A stretch of 64,000 nt of DNA. Origin: Psococerastis gibbosa (lineage: Eukaryota > Arthropoda > Insecta > Psocodea > Psocidae). Below, in pieces: positions 11,645 to 24,800 of this stretch. The first letter of the stretch is position 1, and each line of letters begins with the position of its first letter. A program made the position numbers and the translations under genes. Where the stretch lies: NCBI GenBank assembly GCA_963971405.1, contig OZ020486.1, positions 29,349,419 to 29,413,418 on the forward strand. The letters run 5' to 3'. The notes beneath the pieces were generated by a model. The model made no database searches, had not been told where the DNA came from, and saw only the letters and a list, made by a program, of their open reading frames with translations.

Positions 11645-14135
11645 ATGTTTCGTATGCTGGTAAACGGTACGTAAGTTGGGTCTTTTTGTACCTATATCGA
11701 ATTATAGTACTATTATTTCTATTACTCACGAAATTTCATCAAGAAGAAGAGTGTTACGAAGTTTCTTCGGTTCAACTTCAATCCTATCAATACAATACAA
11801 AAATTAGAGTCCCTGACCAGCGGTGCGTTGGTGCATAGGGTGCTATTGCATTGATGTATTTTGGAATTCCCGATTTCCATGATTCCGATGTTCATCTGAA
11901 CTTTTCATGCCGTGAAGGAAACATCTTTTCGTTTTATAGAAAAAAAAAATGCCGCAGTCGATGTTAGTCTCATGTAGCCTACTGAGCTTAAATTGCTTTA
12001 TGAAATAATTCATATTTATTGGCATATAGGGGAGGCGCACAATTTACAGTAATGTTAAGTTCAACTACCCCACAGGGCAAAAAGTCAGGAGAAAAAAGAC
12101 AAACATTCCCTTGGCCGTATAATTTATTGTTTTATTTGATTGGTTTCTTTCATGAAAATTCGCAAACGCAATAAGTAGATATCTACTACCTATGCCAATG
12201 CATGAATTCGACATAAATGGGCTGTAAGTAATTAACTATGCTTAATCGACCTTCTTTCAGAAATGGGGATTTCTTAAGCTAAATAAATTATACATATTAT
12301 TTTATACATAACTTCTGTTACTTTATTGGATGTAGCTTAATAAAGGAGGGACCCTGGTAACCTTAATAATAGAAACCACCCTACCGGTAAGGATCTTCCG
12401 ACCACCTCCAATTCCAAAGAAAATAATACTGCCCTCTTTATTTCAGTTGGCTCTAAGGTCCTTTCTTCAGGATGTCAAGCTTCCAATACATTGGTTATGA
12501 AACCTCCTCTTTTGGGAATGGTGCCAAGTTTGAACCTGCTGACTCCTCAAAAAATTCAAACCGAACAAGTCAGGACAGTTATAAAATATTCAATGGGCTC
12601 AGGAAAACGAAAAACAGTTCACGCAGTAGTAAAGCGGTTTTACCGACTAAATTGGTAAGAGTTATATCATCTCTGACCTCAAACCATCAGCCCGATCATT
12701 TAACTTTACAAACAACTTATTTAAATCTATTTTACTTATCTATATATATTTATGTTAGGCGCATCCTACTTGACGAAGCCTAAAACTGGGATTATTCGCC
12801 TAGCCTATATCTCAGTTAACAATGGCTAACCTGTTTTGAACTTGAACTTTAAAAAAATAAAAAAAATAAAAATAGTAATTTTCAATTGACTATAATGACG
12901 GTTATGAAAACCAGAGATATAAAATTAATAATAATAACAATTCTTTATTTCCAACAAATACAAATATTAGACAAATAATACAATTAGGGCCCCCATGCCT
13001 TCATAAGGCCCCCATTCACGGGGCGATTATCGAAACGATTCGTCGCTCGATGTTGCAGTCGAACGACAAATTGTACGTGTGTGGCACTATCGCATCCGAT
13101 TTTGTGGTCGGACGATCGATTGGAGATCGCAACCGGCTAACCCGAAAATATCGCTCGCTTGAACAGATCAGTGGTACTACGTGGACTTATCGTGGCAACT
13201 AAGCCTCCGAAATACAATCCTACTAGTCTACGTAATACCACTTGAACGCTATGTCGAACGTAGATGGTGACAAAACGTTAGGAAGTACGCTTTCAGATGG
13301 ACCAGCCCAGATTCTACTGCTTCATCATCTGTGTATTTATGTGTCTGCATATTTATACACGTGTAAAATGTAGCTGTTTCCTTTTGAGACTTATTATTAA
13401 AATTATTTTGCAGGGGTGCTTGGATTAGAACGAAAGCTGGGCGTTTCCGAAGACTTTGGTCTAAAACCCCAACTAATCGTCGTCAACTGCGGGAGCATGT
13501 GTTTTGTAATGCCACACAGAGCAAACTGTTGGATCGGATGGTGGGTCTACTAATTTCTGAATCTTAACTGAGCAAGTATGCTCAGTGACAGTATGCAGAA
13601 TAATGTGTGTGTGATTGTTTCTGTGTTCAAAGTAGATGGAATGTTACTCTTCATGTCTTCATTGCAGGGGCAAGCAACTTTAATCAAATTAATTAAGAGA
13701 AGATGGCAGTAACCAAAGAAAGGAAATAGTTCCGTTAAAACGAAACAAATATTAATGACACTCAACCGCTTTTGGGAATCGCACCCACTCAATGGCCTAT
13801 TATTATTATGAGATACATACTTACTATTACAGCTCTTACAAAGTTGGTGACCCTACGGCGTTAAATGACAGTGTCAGGTTTCCACAATTTAAATCCTATT
13901 TTCAAGGGTCAAGGCTCTAGTTTGTACGGGCTGTAGAAACTCTAGCCGTTTCTGCACTTTTGAACGAAGCAGAATATTTAAGTTGTAGTTAAAAAATATA
14001 TATTTTTTTCTACAGGTTTCAGAATTTTGGAGAAGACCAAAATACTACATTGATGACCCTTATGCTCCTTATCACACTAGAGAAAATTTTTGGATTACTA
14101 GGAAAAAACCATGGAGACCTGAAGGCTGGGAATAA
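11645..14135 (+). CDS. MRPL35: Mitochondrial large ribosomal subunit protein bL35m
   Basis: Structural protein of the mitochondrial 39S ribosomal subunit. Exons 11645-11666, 12447-12654, 13414-13540 and 14016-14135 join in frame to 158 residues. The N-terminus (MFRMLVN then [11 protein letters not shown]) looks like a mitochondrial presequence. The bL35 signature follows: [18 protein letters not shown], then [19 protein letters not shown], then [18 protein letters not shown], ending [17 protein letters not shown] plus a short basic tail. These match animal MRPL35 closely; bacterial bL35 is only about 65 residues, so most of the N-terminal half is mitochondrial extension. The first 22-nt exon is the weakest part: it rests on a donor ACG|GTACGT and phase fit. 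The gene shares a promoter with MIC60, another mitochondrial protein, and converges on VPS51. Confidence 0.9.
13190..13345 (+). mobile_element. Penelope-like terminal fragment
   Basis: Shares CTCCGAAATACAATC, ACGTTAGGAAGTACGCTTTC and GCCCAGATTCTACTGCTTCA with the other fragments of this family. Old and degraded. In bL35m intron 2. Confidence 0.55.
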
Positions 14136-14184
14136 TATGAAAATATAGAATTAATTTATAAATATATTATGGCATTGTATCAAG

Positions 14185-14190
14185 TTTATT
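14185..14190 (-). promoter_or_regulatory. VPS51 polyadenylation signal AATAAA
   Basis: A canonical AATAAA lies 16 bases after the VPS51 stop codon on the minus strand. It sits 50 bases from the stop of the convergent bL35m gene, so the two transcripts very likely overlap at their 3' ends. Confidence 0.7.
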
Positions 14191-14205
14191 TACGATTCCA
14201 TCAGA

Positions 14206-17200
14206 TTATCCATGTTCGCAAATAATTTCAACCACACTCGGTAGCATGAGGACAGGATCGAGACACCTTTGTACCGCACTGCCAAGAATTTCATCCAAGA
14301 GAGAGTGTACCAAACTGTAACAAAAAAAAATCATGCTTAAGTGCTAACGACCATGGCGATTATTTTAAATCTTAACCTGGGATTAAAAATGTAAACAAGA
14401 TCATTTTAGAAAATGGAAAGTGCTATTCAAAATTGTTCTGTTTACTTTTTTAAGCCCAAGAATAAATTAATACTAAACGGCATCGCAGGGCCGCAGTTGG
14501 CTCAAATCACAGGATCAACATATTATCCTCGTTAATTAGCGCGCAGGAAAAATTACTAGAAGAATATTATTAATAAGGGCTACCTTATAGTTGTAGAGGT
14601 TCAAAATTTCGAAGCCTTCAGAAATTAAAAATTGTACAGGATGTCAAGAGAAGTTTCTATTACAATTTTTAATATGACATATTGTAGAAAAGAAAAAAAA
14701 TGTTGATGCTCAATGAGGTCATCAACAATCCATTGTGTTTCTATTGCCGCTGTACAAGCTCAAGACTCCCGCACTACTAAGGCGCTTATTCCACCGACGT
14801 CAATATCAGCATTATTTTGACTATTGACGTCGGTGGAATAAGCGCCTTATCTAGTTATTTCTGACTGTCAGTCATTTTTCAAGAAAATTTCTTCAACCCT
14901 ATTCTTTGTTTATTTTGTCCCATATGCAAGACCTTGATGTTTCCTTGACCATTCGCCTTACATAAAACGTTATTACTCTGCGTGTGTTTCAACCATGCAA
15001 ATTATTACTTCACTCGAATAGAGAGTAACCTGGCAACCATTTACCCGACAGGAAGCTACCAAATTCACGCCTGTAAGGTTTTCTTGTGAGTAAGAAGGAA
15101 GTTGACGGGACGCTGAGCTTCCGAGATACAATCAAGTCAACGCAGTTCCACCGAAGATGTCGACCGCAGATGTTGACGAAACGCTAGAAAGTAGGTACGC
15201 TTTCACAACGACCCCGGCCTATCATCCCGAATTTTACTGATTCGTCACGTAACTCCGGCCGTGAAAGCCTTTGTAATGATAAGAGCATGTTGATTGGTTA
15301 ACACGTATGATTCTGGGTTGGAGTCTACACTACATCTCTCAAAATTTCAAACAGTTCAACTTAGTCAGGACATGTAGCGTAGTGGTACAGACTCTGACTT
15401 TTAGGTTGTTGGTTAGAGCCCCACACTGGCTACATTTTCCGCCCATGCTTCGGAGGGCATGTAAAGCTGGCCATCCTAGTTGAGTGTAAGAGAGGGCTTT
15501 ATAGCCCTAACTCCGCTAGGTTGGCTTAGTAATAGAAACAACAAAAAGTCCTTATTTATTTATTTACTTACGTTTCATCAGAAACAAATCTCCACAAATA
15601 TAGTTGTAGATAGTGAACATCAACTTGTATCTGCTGCAGACCATATCGACTTAAAGTCCTTAGCCGAACACACTCCAGCAGTGTCTAAATAATAAAATGA
15701 AAAATTTAAGGCACACATTAAGAGCAAACCGCTCTCCCATTAGCCAACAACAAAATATCGTAAAATCAACAGATGATAAATACATGTAAACATGAAAATT
15801 AAACACTTCCGGTGAACTAAACAGTTTCTCATATCTCATTTCGTTTATGATGGGTCTGTATGGTCAATTACAGGCACGTAGCCAGGGAGGGGCTTTGGGG
15901 GCTTCAGCCCCCCCCCCCCCCGAAATAATAAATAAATAAAAAATCCTTGCATTATTCTGTTTGATGTTTAACCTGCATTTTTTTCTCCCTCTAAAAACAC
16001 TTAAACTGTGTGTTTTTGCATGTAAATTCTTAAAAATTTCCGGGGGGGGGGGTGGACCCACCGTTTTACTGAGGATATTCCATACCCCCTCGACCCCCTG
16101 GTAGTTAGCCCCTCCCGAAATAAAATCCTGGCTACGTGCTTGGTCAATTAAGTACAGCTAGGCAGCCGCCAGGGCACTGTTTACTGTTTGTCTACAAGTA
16201 CGTGTCACCATAATCGTATAGGTTTCTAGTGTATTGTTTTTCACATTCCAAATTTTTCCTTTACCAAGGAATAGTGAATACCCCTATGAAGTACTCATGA
16301 TGTGGAAATGTAGAAATGCCGAAAAGAAATTGGAACAATTTGACTAGCTAAATTTAGACAACACCTTGCCTTTTCCTGAAAATTGCGGTTGATCTATCTT
16401 TAATACAGTCGTCTTGAAATAACACGCTTCTAAGGATTTTCACATTAAATAAGTACATTATTAACACGAAACAATCTTAGATGCACAATTGATCCGCAAT
16501 TAAACTTGATTGAAAAATGTCATTTTAGACCTGCACTTAGGCAAGTTATATACTCACCTTGAGACTTATTTTAATGATGCCTGTGAGGATGGAGACCTTC
16601 GAAAACTCGACCGTACAAAAGAACTCAATTCGCTCAGAAAATAATTTATGAATGCTAGGGGCAAGGGAACTTGGACCCTGTGTGTAGGACGAAAAGTTCG
16701 AACGACAAGCTTGATGTTTTGAAAGTTGGCTAATACTGAAAAAGAAATAATAACATTGAAATAACTTAATTTAGTTTCACATCTGAGAAAAGCACGTATG
16801 CAATGCACCGGTTTCGAGCAATGAAAAGTCTCATTGGAAAGGTGAAGGTTGAAATTAAGTTTCCTTTCCTTTTTCATTGAGGATATGATCCCGATTTGGG
16901 TAGGATCAAGGTTAAGTCGAAATGGTATAAACTGTGCATAAACAAAATTTCAATTGCATTTCTAGTGTACTCAATTTACATTTCATTTCTACATTAACAT
17001 TTTTAACTGAGCTTCACACTACACTATTTAAATAATGAGCATATAAGAAGAGAATTAAGATGAACTGGACTTGTCGGGGCTTGTGGTCCAACGGTTAAGA
17101 CGACGCCCCGGTTCGAATCCCGCCAAGCTACATCCTCTAATTTCGGTTTAAATAATGACACTGACCAATATTTTATGATATAGCCTACTTCAGACAGATA

Positions 17201-20200
17201 TTTTCTAAAATTAAATGATTTTTTACATAAATAAATAATGCAATTACTTTATTCCAATCTGTCTTTTAGAAGCCTCAGCGATGCAGTGCACTTTTTTTCT
17301 TACTTAAGTGGTGATATCATGAAACAATTTGCTCACCTATATCCTTGAGTTTTACGACTTGACTCAGAGCTTCTCTCAGACTTAATCCCCTCTTCATAAA
17401 GAGCTCCCACCTGAGCATCGATCGCAGCGATGTCTTCCACCACCCGCTTCATAACAGCCCGAACTGTCCGCGGTTCAATTGTATTTAACCAATCCCTGGT
17501 TTCAACTGACTTCCTTAACATCTTAAAAGGCAAATTTAAAACCAAAATTAGTTATTATGCACAATATCCTAACTACGGTAAGGATGTGAGCACTAGCAGC
17601 AAAGGCATTTCTGAGACATCCGGCTGAGTTGGGAGCCATGTGCTAAGAAGTAAATTAGTTATGATAAATATTGTCGTATTGGTTTTGAATTAATAATTTA
17701 CTAATTTTGGCAATTTAACGCACGGTGTATATACTAATAGTAAATACTAAATGGTTTAAGTTACCTGAGATACGCTTAAACCTTGAGCTCGAACGAAACT
17801 GTTGAGCAGACATTGTGCAGACTCTCTCATTCCTGCACAAATCTCATTAGAGTTGGTTAGCATTTCCGCCCCTGGTTTCTCAGCTATGGAAAACCACTCG
17901 TCTGTCTGGGATAGCTAAAATAAATTGGAAGAACAACAATGTCAAGTATTAGTGAGAGTAAATGTTAAGGCCTGATACTGATACTTAAAATTTAAGTTGC
18001 TCTTATCTTGTTAATATTATTATTAACAAGATAAGTGTTACTTAAATTTTAAGTATTAGGGCATCAAGGATCAGACCTAAGTATACTAATGGGCTTATAT
18101 ACTGTTAATGTAAAATTCCGTGACCTCTTAGAATTATGTTGTACCAGACCTAAAACATTAAATGTATCATGTAGGAAGCTTTGGGATTTGAAATCTAGGC
18201 CATTAAACACTGTATTCCTCTGACTGATACCTAAACGTGGCTTACCAGATCTTGCACAAGATTTTGTTGAAATTCGAGACAAAACTTGGAAAGTAGGAGC
18301 AGAAGAGTAGCGGGCGGGCCCTGATTGTCACAAAAACCTCTAGCCGTGGCCGTCACGTGATGAAGAAACCCAACGACCAATCCTTCCCGGATTGAGTCGA
18401 CGCAAAATACTTCTTGAAACCTTGCGTTCACTCCAAATGTTACATCCGGCTGAAGGAACGTCTGAAAACCACATTGATCGCAGGTGAGATTATATGCTCA
18501 TTGCTAATTTTTTATCAGCTGAAGGGAGGGTTTCTAGCCCACTTTCATTACCTTCAAAATTCCATCAAAATGTATGCTACACAAAGGTCAACGTCTGCCA
18601 TCGATTGAATGTTACCCTTATTTGCACAATATTAGAAACAATCTTTTGGTCAATTTTTTTGGTTTACAAAAATAAAGCCTGATTGAACTTTTGATCAGGA
18701 ACAACTGCTCCAGCCATGGTGGAACTATATAAGCTTCAATTTAATTTGCAGCGTAATTTTTATTCTATACTGGAAACAACTAAATCAATTTTAGGTGGCA
18801 TATAATATTTGTGTCCTAATAGTACTTTAAAAATCAATATTTCGAATGAATTTAACAAAGGGTTGGTTAGACATACATTGCCTGTTGTATTAGTAGTCAT
18901 AAGAGGTAGGGGCCTCACAGTCAGCGAATAATTAGGGCGGAGCCCATTGTCAGGGGAAGGGGCGACGATTCGGGAGTGGGTGCTACTCCCATCATCAGGC
19001 TAAATCCTGAGGAGGACTGATGGTTTAGTCTGATAAGGATCCCGTAGTCCAACTAGCCCTTTGTTAAATATTATTACATCATTGCCATTAACCTCTACCA
19101 ATAGATTTCAATAGATATCTGCAACAAATGGGTCATGCTTTGTTCTGCTGGATTGAATGTCACCAGTTACAGAAAATATTAGCATACGCCGAACTTTGAA
19201 AGGTCTTGGACAAACTATAACTCAGCCGAAAGGGTTAAGTACAACCCTAGCTGTTGAACTTTTAATTCTGAAACATCTTCTCAGTTTATTCAACTCTCAA
19301 AAATTTAAGACTGTAAATTAGCTTACCAGTAAGTCTTGCAATACCCCTTTTAACTTTTCAGCAGTTGCTATAAGAATTCCCTGCAACATTTCTGATAAAC
19401 TGCCACTATTGCTGCCATCTTGACCGGGTGGCTTGAGTGCTGCTAGGTTTTGTCGAAGTCGCGTAAGCTGCTCAGTGAAATGAGTCTTGAGCGACTGCAA
19501 ATGTGCGCGACATTGACGTCGCCCAGCTCGAATTACTAATTCGGTGCCATCTCTGAAAATTGGTGCCATTTATTAATTTAACAAAAGATATGCTTTATTA
19601 CCAATTTTTTACATTAAGTTGGGTACCACTAGAATGTAGGAGTGACCTGCATATTATGAGCTAGTGGCAGGGGAAAGATTTGAACAAGGTGGAAAAGCTT
19701 CATATTCACAAAAGAAATGTCCTATGCCTAAAAACGAACCCATTAACTGAGTAGTAAACAATTGTTACTTTTGGGTATATACTCTCTAATCTCTATAGAA
19801 ATTACACTTATACCTATAGCAATTTTTGTTATTAAGTCCTAAACCTTCTTTTAAAAAATCATTTAGAGGTTCAGAAACTGTAATTCTTTTACAACACTGT
19901 ATTTTAAATTAAAATATTAACTTTTTGTTTCAAAAAAAGAACATTATGTACTTACTTCAGATAGTCAGATCCCTTCAGTAAATTATTAATTGACTGAAGT
20001 CGTCTGAAGAATCTATCTAACGCTCTAACCAGTATTATAGTGTCACCGTTCTGGTACTCACGCTCGAATACATTTTCAACGACAACAAAGTATTTCTCCA
20101 TATTTTTGTTCACAAATTTACTAATTTCCACTTCAGCCACTTCTTCCAAATCATCCCTTAAAAAAATATTAGATGAAATAATAAACACTTCTAATACGCT

Positions 20201-21781
20201 GTATCTAATTTAACTTTCTTAAGCCCCAATCGATTAACCTTCTAGAGCAGAGTTCTGAATTATTACCATATAAAATAGTCAAACCGTCAACGTAAATCGA
20301 CTGTTTTTCCAGAGTTTAAGTTAAGCATACAAAAAGTCTGTAAATTAACATTCTTATGGTATTTGATTTCATCGTCTTACCTTATATCAGGCCTCAGAAA
20401 CATGTCACTGTAAGATTGCACAAATAAAGCCAAATCATTGAGGAAACAAGTATCTGCAGATTCCACAAACTCAATCAAGTCTTGGTAGCTAGCTGATTGG
20501 AGGAGCTGTAATACTTTTTCCAATTTCCCATTGCAATGCTCCAAATATTCTACGCATAGACCGCTCCCTGGCTCGTTCAACTTCAGCAAGAGATCAACAG
20601 CTTCAGTCAATTGATCGGTTTTCCCCTTAAAACAGAAAAATTCCAACATTGAAAATAATGACACTCACGTCATTCAATTTTGCATCATAATAGTCTAGCC
20701 ACTCTTGGCCTAGGAAGTCGAAGACATTTCTAGTGTAAAACTATTCCCCAATAGGAGCTGAGTGGACAACCACGATTGGTGCTACGTCGATTCAGTAGAT
20801 GTGTAGAATGTCAAATTGTGTTTTATACTAGGCGCACTTACGTACTGAACTAACTTTGGAGAAATAGAAATATAATTAAGAAGCAACAGGAGGAGGTAAT
20901 GCCTTAGGCGGTGTTTCCACATACGTCAATCGTCAATGAGAAATATGGTTTTGACGTGGTAGCAGAATTTTTAGTATGTCTTTAATGTCTGCTAAACCTT
21001 CAATTTCATATTTCTCATTGACGATTGACGTATGTGGAAGCCCCGCCTTATAAATGCACAAAATCAAATATCTCATGGAATATCAATCGTAAAGCTGTCA
21101 AAATATCACATTCATAACCAGTCACACCACGAATATAGAACTTGATTTCTACATAATTGTTGTTGAGGGCGTCCGCAGAAAGGAGTTTCAAAACTCCTAC
21201 CAATCAGTATTAGTGCCGGCCACATATAATTTATCAAAATGTAGAGGAGTATTTCTCCTAAGGGAGGAGACATGTATAATGGATATTTCATGAGAAAGTG
21301 TTGGGGGAGGGGGGGGGGGGTCCGATTAACAAAACTCCTATCGTACCGTATTTCAATATCGTTTATTTATTTACTATGTAATTAAGGCTACTACATAAGG
21401 TGCTAAATCACTTATAGGAGAGCGTTGAAAAACCTGTTTGAAAATCTTCAAAGATCACCAAACACTCACTATACTAGAATGGAATTTGCAGTACAGTTGA
21501 ATGTGAAATGTGACGTTGGCCCGTATTTTTCGTATGTTACAAAAATAAGAAATTAGTTACCTGGGTACAGCGAATTCTAGAATGAAGAATTTCTTTCAGT
21601 TCCTTTAACATTGACTCACTTTCAGCTTGAATACCATGGAAAGATGGCAAATTACCGTAATCCTTTAAGACAGACTGAGCATGTATATAGTCCTCGGTGG
21701 CCTGAAATAAATGGCTCATTCAAACTCTTCAATGCCAAGTTTCTTATTTTCGCTTACTTAGTTCGTTTTTTATAAACCCTA

Positions 21782-21815
<34 letters not shown>

Positions 21816-24800
21816 TTTTGCTTATGGGGTATAATGTGTTTCAGTTTAACCTGTTTACTCTGACTTATTTAGGCAAACTACTATTATAGTATCATGAGCG
21901 CACTGGACAACGAGGATGCTCAGAAACAGTCTAAAAATGACTATATATTTTAATTTCTATTTTCTATAAAAAGGTTAAATCGCATACAAACAAATTAATG
22001 AATGTATCCGAATCACCTCTTCAATCGCCTCACTAATTCACCTAGGTACTTGTGTCGAGTTGCGACACGTCTCCGACCGCAAGATGAGTAGAAACTTGCA
22101 CAAGTACAAGCACACTACCACCTTGCCACCGAAGTCGCTATATGGTAGTACGATAAGTTAGATTTCAATAACTTACTTGGGAATACGCTCCTTCCGCAAT
22201 CAATGTCTTTAACTTATTGGGAAGTTTAAAGAGAAATTGTAAGCTGTTAAGTAAGGAATGAACTGAAGTTAATCGAGATATTTGTGATCTTGAATCTTGC
22301 AAAGTGACAGAAATTTTATCAAAGAATGTTGTAATTGAATTCATATTATGCGATAATAACGCCATATCTGTCTCCATTTGCTTGAATCCGGATTTCATCT
22401 GAAACATTTCCACCTCACGGTCAAATCAAAAGTTTCAGGTAGTATCTAGGCTAATATTTTATTATAGGATATTTTTATAGTGAACTTAAATTATTAAATA
22501 TTCATACTAAAAACACAGTAACATGAATTTCAGATTTTTTAGTCCGCAAAACGCTAAATCACAATTCCGTTAGACCAGAAAATTAAGGCAGAGATGTCTA
22601 AAAAGGTTGTAAGCAAATACTGGGATTTTTGACAAAAAATGCAAGCTTGCTATAAGTGCAGACTATGAATCCAACTCGTTTGTGGTTATCGTATAAAATC
22701 TGTTTAATGCACAGTATCGCGTTTTTCTGAAACACCTAATAATATTTCAGGTGCAATAATGTAAATTTACTACGAAAGTTTCTAATTTTTACGAATTTTT
22801 AAAATGAGCATTTATTTGCGGCTGTGGCACGTTTAGTCATAAATATCCACGCCTCTTTGGCTCCTTCATTTATAAAATATATTGAAATATCTGCCTTACA
22901 TTTTTAAATATTTTATGTTATTATAGAATAGAATAAAATAGAATAGAAAGTCTATATTGCACCGATTTTCAATACAATAGCGTAAATAATAAATGTTAAA
23001 TTGTACAATGCAGTCAAGAACTTAACAGAATCCAAAGAAAAGTTCAATGTGCTTCCCTATTCAAAAAACTCTTGAATGTTGTACAATTGTCCTTTGAATA
23101 AGGTAACACTTCAAACTCCTTCTGAACTCTGTGGTTTATTGGGTGAGATGAAAAATACACTTGACCTGTTTCAGATCAGTACGTTTTAAACTTTTAATTT
23201 GATATTGTAATGAGTAAGTTGTGGCTACCACTAGCGGGCGTACTATGCTGTTTAGTATTAACTTAACCTGCAGCCTGATCGAGGCGATTATAATACCGGT
23301 ATTTATTTAATCTTCTGGTATTAAAAATGTAAACAAGATAATTTTATAATGGAAAGTGCTATTCAAAATTTGTTTGTTTTCAGTTATAATCCTAGGGTAT
23401 TTATTTAACCCCGGTATTATAATCGCCTCGATCAGACTGCAGGGATTGGAATTGTAAAACAGATAATGTTAGAATGGAAAGTGCGATCGTATTCAATTGG
23501 TTTGTTACATTTTTAACCCCCACATTAAGTTAATATTAAACGGAATAGCAGGTTCGTTCAAGCCAAGGTCGTCAACAATGAATAACCCTGATATCGGTCC
23601 TGGATCTGCCCTTGCCCACTAGACGATCATAACTTCGTGAGTGGCACTGGCACTGGGCTGTCTTCACACGATTGGCGATCACCTTAGGCGCCCATTCCAC
23701 ATACGTCAATCGTCAATGAAAAATTGAATAATGACGTCGAAATGACGTAAATTGACGTGGTAGCAGAATTTTTAGTATGTCTTTAATGTCTGCTAAAGCG
23801 TCATTTTTAAATTTTTCATTGACGATTGACGTATGTGGAATGGGCGCCTGACCAACTATGATTCAAATTGCCAACTGCATGAAAGGTGTTGTGTTAAACA
23901 ATAGAATTACAATGAGATGGCTGCTAACATTAACACATTCATGAGTTACTGGAAGACCTGGCTGCAGTATAGGTATATATTTTGGTATGTGATGTTATTT
24001 GCTTTAGTACCTCTCGCACTGTCTCAGTTGCAGCTATGAACTTATTATAATTTTCATACACCAGTGTTTGCATATCAGAATGAAGTGCAGCGGTCTCACT
24101 TGCAACTTCATTTTCAATCGCCATCACCTTCTTAAGCGAGAGCTCCTGAAACACCAAGGAAAATCAATCATTAACATGAACGAGCTCATGTCTGCACCCA
24201 GGAAATATGAGAGGGGGGGGGGGGATTTTAGTCGATAGTACAATACTCGCATTTAAGGTATTAAAATTATAGCCTAAGTATTCAATGTCCAAGCATAAGT
24301 ATCTTCCACACATGTTCAGGGCAGGATTAACCTTCTCTGGGCCCCTAGGTAATGAAATTGGTGGGGCCCCTGCCCCTTCTATGGGCTCTAATTTATGTCT
24401 ATAGTGTTAATGGGTAAGGTGACTAACATTGCAACCAAGAACTAATAATAATAAACACAAAATACTTCATTTTGAAAAATTACATAATAAATTAAATTTT
24501 TTAAACAAATTTGTGGTCCCTCAGGCAGCTTTGCTGGGCCCTTAGGCAGTTGCCTAGTGTGCCTAGTTGGTGATCCGGCACTGCACATGTTATAAATAAT
24601 TATCTAACATCAGCTTACAAATTACAAAGCTTTAAGACTTGCTGCATCATTTCCACAGGACTGAACACTCATCAGTCGGGTGCTCGGATATTCTGCCTTC
24701 CACGATAGATTCGCACAATCAAATTTTACCTGCCTCCACCTGCTGCGGGAGAATTTCTTACAGTATAAGAATAGGTCATGATTCATAAACTCAATACTGT

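Noticed and set aside
17071-17150. tRNA gene candidate
   Set aside because: A and B boxes are present but no acceptor stem or full cloverleaf; better explained as a SINE head.
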